Program-made: the position numbers and the translations under genes
The notes under the pieces: model-generated
What the model was told of the DNA's origin: nothing
Databases searched by the model: none
The model's input: only the letters and a program-made list of their open reading frames with translations
NCBI GenBank assembly: GCA_036496385.1
Contig: DASXLD010000127.1
Span: 1 to 64,000 of the forward strand
From: Schlegelella_A sp036496385
Lineage (GTDB): Bacteria; Pseudomonadota; Gammaproteobacteria; Burkholderiales; Burkholderiaceae_C
Length of the DNA: 64,000 bases
Direction of reading: 5' to 3'
Shown here: positions 61,305 to 64,000 of the stretch, piece after piece
How the letters are laid out: each line of letters opens with the position of its first letter
Numbering within the stretch: the first letter of the stretch is position 1

Positions 61305-62084
61305 TCAGCCGACCTGCAACCAGTCGCAGCCGAGCAGCGGGTCGGCGATGACGACATCCTCCGGCCGGCTGCCCCAGCACGTTGCGAGGGCGCCGCGAAC
61401 GATCTCGGGCCGGTTGTTTTCGCGACTGAGATGCGCTCCGACGAGACGGCGCAAGCGCGGCGCGATGCCGCTCGCGAGCAGCTCGACCGCGAGCGCATTG
61501 CTGAGATGGCCGTAGCGGCCCCCGATCCGCGCCTTCAGCGACGGCGGATAGCGCGAGCCGGCAAGCATCGCCTCGTCGTGGTTGCACTCGAGCAGCAGGG
61601 CGTCGGCGCCGCGGATGCCGTCGAGCATGTGCTCGGTGATCGAGCCGAGATCGGTGAGGACGCCCAGGCACGCATTGCCGTCGCTGCAGCGCAGCTGCAG
61701 CGGCTCGGCGGCGTCGTGGGCGACGGTGAAGGGGCGCAGCTCGAGATCACCGAGCGCGATCGTCTCGCCGTCGCGGACGAAGCCCAGGCGCACCGGCGCC
61801 GTCGCCTCGCCGATCGCACGCCAGGTGCCGCGACTCATCCAGACCGCGAGGCCGTAGCGCTCGGCGAACGCCAGCGCGCAGCCGATGTGGTCGCTGTGCT
61901 CGTGGGTGACGAAGACCGCGTCGAGATCGGTTGGCGCGAGCCCGGCGCGGCCGAGCCGCAGCTCGAGCTCGCGCAGCGAGAAGCCGGCGTCGATGAGCAG
62001 GCGGGTCGTCGTGATGCCGCCCGTCGCCTCGACGACGGTCGCGTTGCCGGTGCTGCCGCTGCCCAGGCTGCAGAAGCGGATCAC
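61305..62084 (-). CDS. MBL-fold metallo-hydrolase (YycJ/WalJ-like)
   Basis: A 259-aa metallo-beta-lactamase-fold protein with CSLGSGSTGNATVVE near the start, the zinc motif THEHSDH, later LLECNHDEAML, YGHLSN and AHLSRENNRP. It belongs with YycJ-type phosphodiesterase/exonuclease-like proteins found after dapA-bamC in betaproteobacteria. GTG 62084 gives VIRFCSLGSGSTGN; the frame upstream to 62204 overlaps bamC and is not family-like. Confidence 0.88.
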   Translation of the reverse strand: MIRFCSLGSGSTGNATVVEATGGITTTRLLIDAGFSLRELELRLGRAGLAPTDLDAVFVTHEHSDHIGCALAFAERYGLAVWMSRGTWRAIGEATAPVRLGFVRDGETIALGDLELRPFTVAHDAAEPLQLRCSDGNACLGVLTDLGSITEHMLDGIRGADALLLECNHDEAMLAGSRYPPSLKARIGGRYGHLSNALAVELLASGIAPRLRRLVGAHLSRENNRPEIVRGALATCWGSRPEDVVIADPLLGCDWLQVG

Positions 62085-62118
62085 GCCTGAATCGCCGCTG
62101 GCCGGATCGGCCCCGTCA

Positions 62119-63276
62119 CTAGCGCAGGTCTTCGAGCAGGAGGTTGGCGATCCGCTTGCCGTTGTCGCTCGTCTCGGGCTTGCCCTGCGAGTCGAGGACG
62201 GCAACCGTCGTCGTGGTCCCCTCCGTGCTCACCTTGACGCGGTACTTGGCGAGGCCCGTGTCGTCGCCCTTCTTCTTGCCGAAGCTGAACATGCGGGAGA
62301 AGAAGTTCGGCTCCTCGCGGCCTGCGTACGCGGGATCGACGTAGCGAACGAAGTACAGCCCCTGGCCGCGGTCGCGGTCCTCGACGGTGAAGCCGCTGCG
62401 GTCGAGCGCGATGCCGACGCGACGCCAGGCGCGGTCGAAGCTGTCGTCGAGTTGCAGCGTCGGCGACGCCGCGCCGGCGACGAATCGGGCGCGCGCCGGG
62501 CCGCTGGCCGCGACCGATGCCGCGGCGACGGTCGCCTTTGCAACCTCTTCCTTCTCGCCCAGCTTGACCATCAGGCGCGACAGGAAGGTCGCCTCGAGCT
62601 GCGGATCGGCCGGGCGCGGCTGCCACACGGTCGCGTCCTTGCGCTCGCCGACGTAGACCTCGGCCATGCCACGGTGGGTGATGAAGATGTCGCTGCCTTT
62701 GGCGGTGCGCTCGATGCGGGTGGTGAACTTGTCGAGCTCGCCGGTCGAGTAGGCGGAGTCGATCAGCTTGCCGATCGTGTTGCGGATGGCGTCGTTCGGC
62801 AGCTTGGCGCGGTTCTCGGCCCAGTCGGTTTCCAGGACGCCGGCCTCGGCGCGATCCTGGATCAGGTTGAAGCCGTTGTCCTTCCAGAACGCGCGCACTT
62901 GCGGGTAGACCTGCTCGGGCGACAGCGACGTGCTGAGCCAGCGCTCGTTGCCGAGGCGCTCGACCTTGAACTCGCCGACCGACTGCGGTGCCACGACGGC
63001 AACGGCGGCGGGCGCGGGCGCCGTCGGTGCCTGCGCCTGGAAGGTCGACGCGCTGATGGCGCCGTTCGGCTGCTGGTAGCGCGACTCCTTGTTGAGTTGG
63101 GTCAGATCAGGCGGCACCTCGAGACCCGTCGTGCGTGTCGCCGACGAGGAGCGGTAGTCGACCTTATCTCCGGCCAGGAAGTTATCGACCGACGAGCACG
63201 CGGCGAGAACGGCCAGGCACGCCAAGGCGGTGAGGAGGCGCGGCGATTGGGGAAGGGTCACTGGGAAAGTCTCCAT
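62119..63276 (-). CDS. bamC: Outer membrane protein assembly factor BamC
   Basis: A 385-aa lipoprotein of the BAM complex. It has a signal peptide and lipobox (VLAAC, cysteine 27), the unstructured N-terminal DYRSSSATRTTGLEVPPDLTQL stretch that binds BamD, then two helix-grip domains (about 110-225 and 255-385; WLSTSLSPEQVYPQVRAFWKDNGF and LDDSFDRAWRRVGIALDRSGFTVEDRDR). It follows dapA in the same direction, as is usual. Confidence 0.93.
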   Translation of the reverse strand: METFPVTLPQSPRLLTALACLAVLAACSSVDNFLAGDKVDYRSSSATRTTGLEVPPDLTQLNKESRYQQPNGAISASTFQAQAPTAPAPAAVAVVAPQSVGEFKVERLGNERWLSTSLSPEQVYPQVRAFWKDNGFNLIQDRAEAGVLETDWAENRAKLPNDAIRNTIGKLIDSAYSTGELDKFTTRIERTAKGSDIFITHRGMAEVYVGERKDATVWQPRPADPQLEATFLSRLMVKLGEKEEVAKATVAAASVAASGPARARFVAGAASPTLQLDDSFDRAWRRVGIALDRSGFTVEDRDRGQGLYFVRYVDPAYAGREEPNFFSRMFSFGKKKGDDTGLAKYRVKVSTEGTTTTVAVLDSQGKPETSDNGKRIANLLLEDLR

Positions 63277-63347
63277 CGATGTCGCTGCGCGCGCGCCGTG
63301 GCGGCCGGCGGAGCAGTTCGTGTTCGTTCAGCTCGGCTGCGAGCGGC

Positions 63348-64000
63348 TCATTCGAGGCCTGCCTCGCGCATCGCCTCGGCGACCACGGCCTGCCCCGGTT
63401 CGCTGAGCGGGGTGATCGGCAGGCGCACGGCAGCGCCACAGCGACCGAGCCGCGAGAGCGCCCACTTGGTGGGCGCCGGGCTGGGCTCGACGAACAGCGC
63501 CTGATGCAGGCCAAGCAGCTGCAGCTGCAAGCGCGCAGCATCGCGTGCGTTGCCGGCGAGCGCCGCCGTGCAGAGCGTCTGGATCGCGCGCGGCGCGACG
63601 TTGGCGGTGACGCTGACGCTGCCGTGGCCGCCGAGCAGCATCAGCGCGACGGCGGAGTCGTCGTTGCCGGAATAGACCGCGAAGCCGGGCGGCGCCCGGC
63701 GCAGGATCATGCTGCCGCGAGCGATGTCGCCGGTCGCTTCCTTGATCCCGACGATGCCGGGAACCTGGGCCAGGCGCAGTGCCGTCTCGGCTTGCATGTC
63801 GGCCACCGTGCGCGACGGCACGTTGTAGACGACCATCGGCAGATCGACCGCCTCGGCGATGGCCTTGAAGTGGCGATAGATGCCTTCCTGCGACGGCTTG
63901 TTGTAGTAGGGCACGACGGAGAGCGTGCAGTCGGCGCCGACCTTGAGCGCGAAGCGCGAGAGCTCGATCGCTTCGGCCGTCGAATTGCCGCCCGCGCCCG
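63348..64000 (-). CDS. dapA: 4-hydroxy-tetrahydrodipicolinate synthase, partial
   Basis: The C-terminal ~217 residues of DapA; the 5' end lies beyond the window. Visible motifs: GAGGNSTAEAIELSRFA, VVPYYNKPSQEGIYRHF, the catalytic tyrosine in VVYNVPSRT, and the Schiff-base lysine in GIVGIKEATGD. It condenses pyruvate with aspartate semialdehyde for lysine and diaminopimelate synthesis. bamC follows about 70 bp downstream. Confidence 0.94.
   Translation of the reverse strand, partial: GAGGNSTAEAIELSRFALKVGADCTLSVVPYYNKPSQEGIYRHFKAIAEAVDLPMVVYNVPSRTVADMQAETALRLAQVPGIVGIKEATGDIARGSMILRRAPPGFAVYSGNDDSAVALMLLGGHGSVSVTANVAPRAIQTLCTAALAGNARDAARLQLQLLGLHQALFVEPSPAPTKWALSRLGRCGAAVRLPITPLSEPGQAVVAEAMREAGLE

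Overview
The window is about two-thirds G+C and densely coded on both strands. The DapA-BamC-MBL hydrolase block, the AlaS-FolB and CoaBC-Dut pairs, and a GC-rich hairpin repeat at 10061-10116 of a kind I associate with Burkholderiales intergenic DNA all point to a betaproteobacterium, most likely Burkholderiales. That taxonomic call is inference, because no rRNA or tRNA gene was found here.

Layout. 1-3476: an Mla/MCE-type lipid ABC transporter (STAS-permease, ATPase, MCE protein, lipoprotein). 3526-7801: pirin, a divergent LysR regulator, an azoreductase and a Na+/H+ antiporter. 7834-16474: a polyol operon in the gene order of the Pseudomonas mannitol operon (binding protein, two permeases, ATPase, mannitol-type dehydrogenase, SDR, AraC regulator, a xylulokinase remnant, fructokinase-like PfkB). 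16690-20424: an OmpR-type response regulator divergent from a four-PAS hybrid histidine kinase. 20597-26630: an accessory stretch with two related alpha/beta hydrolases, an NTF2-like protein, a lipoprotein, a frameshifted LivK-type binding protein, and a tannase-like gene and a TetR gene that both lose their 5' ends at one junction. 26833-36236: a D-amino-acid cluster (Dpp-type transporter, PLP deaminase-like enzyme, RpiR regulator, N-acyl-D-amino-acid deacylase) behind a promoter carrying RpiR-type palindromes. 36333-41156: a DUF1259 protein, a secreted lectin-fold protein, and a chromate-type locus (chrB, a 34-codon chrA remnant, a superoxide dismutase-rhodanese fusion) divergent from an ATP-grasp-like protein. 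41157-44426: small or weakly recognised ORFs, a PAS protein and a degenerate GGDEF protein. 44549-64000: mostly core genes (alaS, folB, a RibD-C reductase, GNAT, dienelactone-hydrolase-like, egtD, coaBC, dut, an MFS and an RND efflux pair, SlyD-like FKBP, JmjC oxygenase, a small Ala-rich lipoprotein, MBL hydrolase, bamC, dapA).

The most striking theme is loss. The xylulokinase and chrA genes keep their start, a short 5' piece and a stop, and the next gene follows normally. A tannase and a TetR gene are truncated head to head, a LivK gene carries a one-base frameshift, and the hybrid kinase has an open 5' extension without an ATG, GTG or TTG start. These could be real erosion or assembly errors. 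The best regulatory signal is a 17-bp palindrome placed just after a good promoter in front of the D-amino-acid operon, with an RpiR gene in the same operon. The most unusual protein is the SodB-like domain fused to rhodanese, in which the first metal-ligand histidine appears to be missing.
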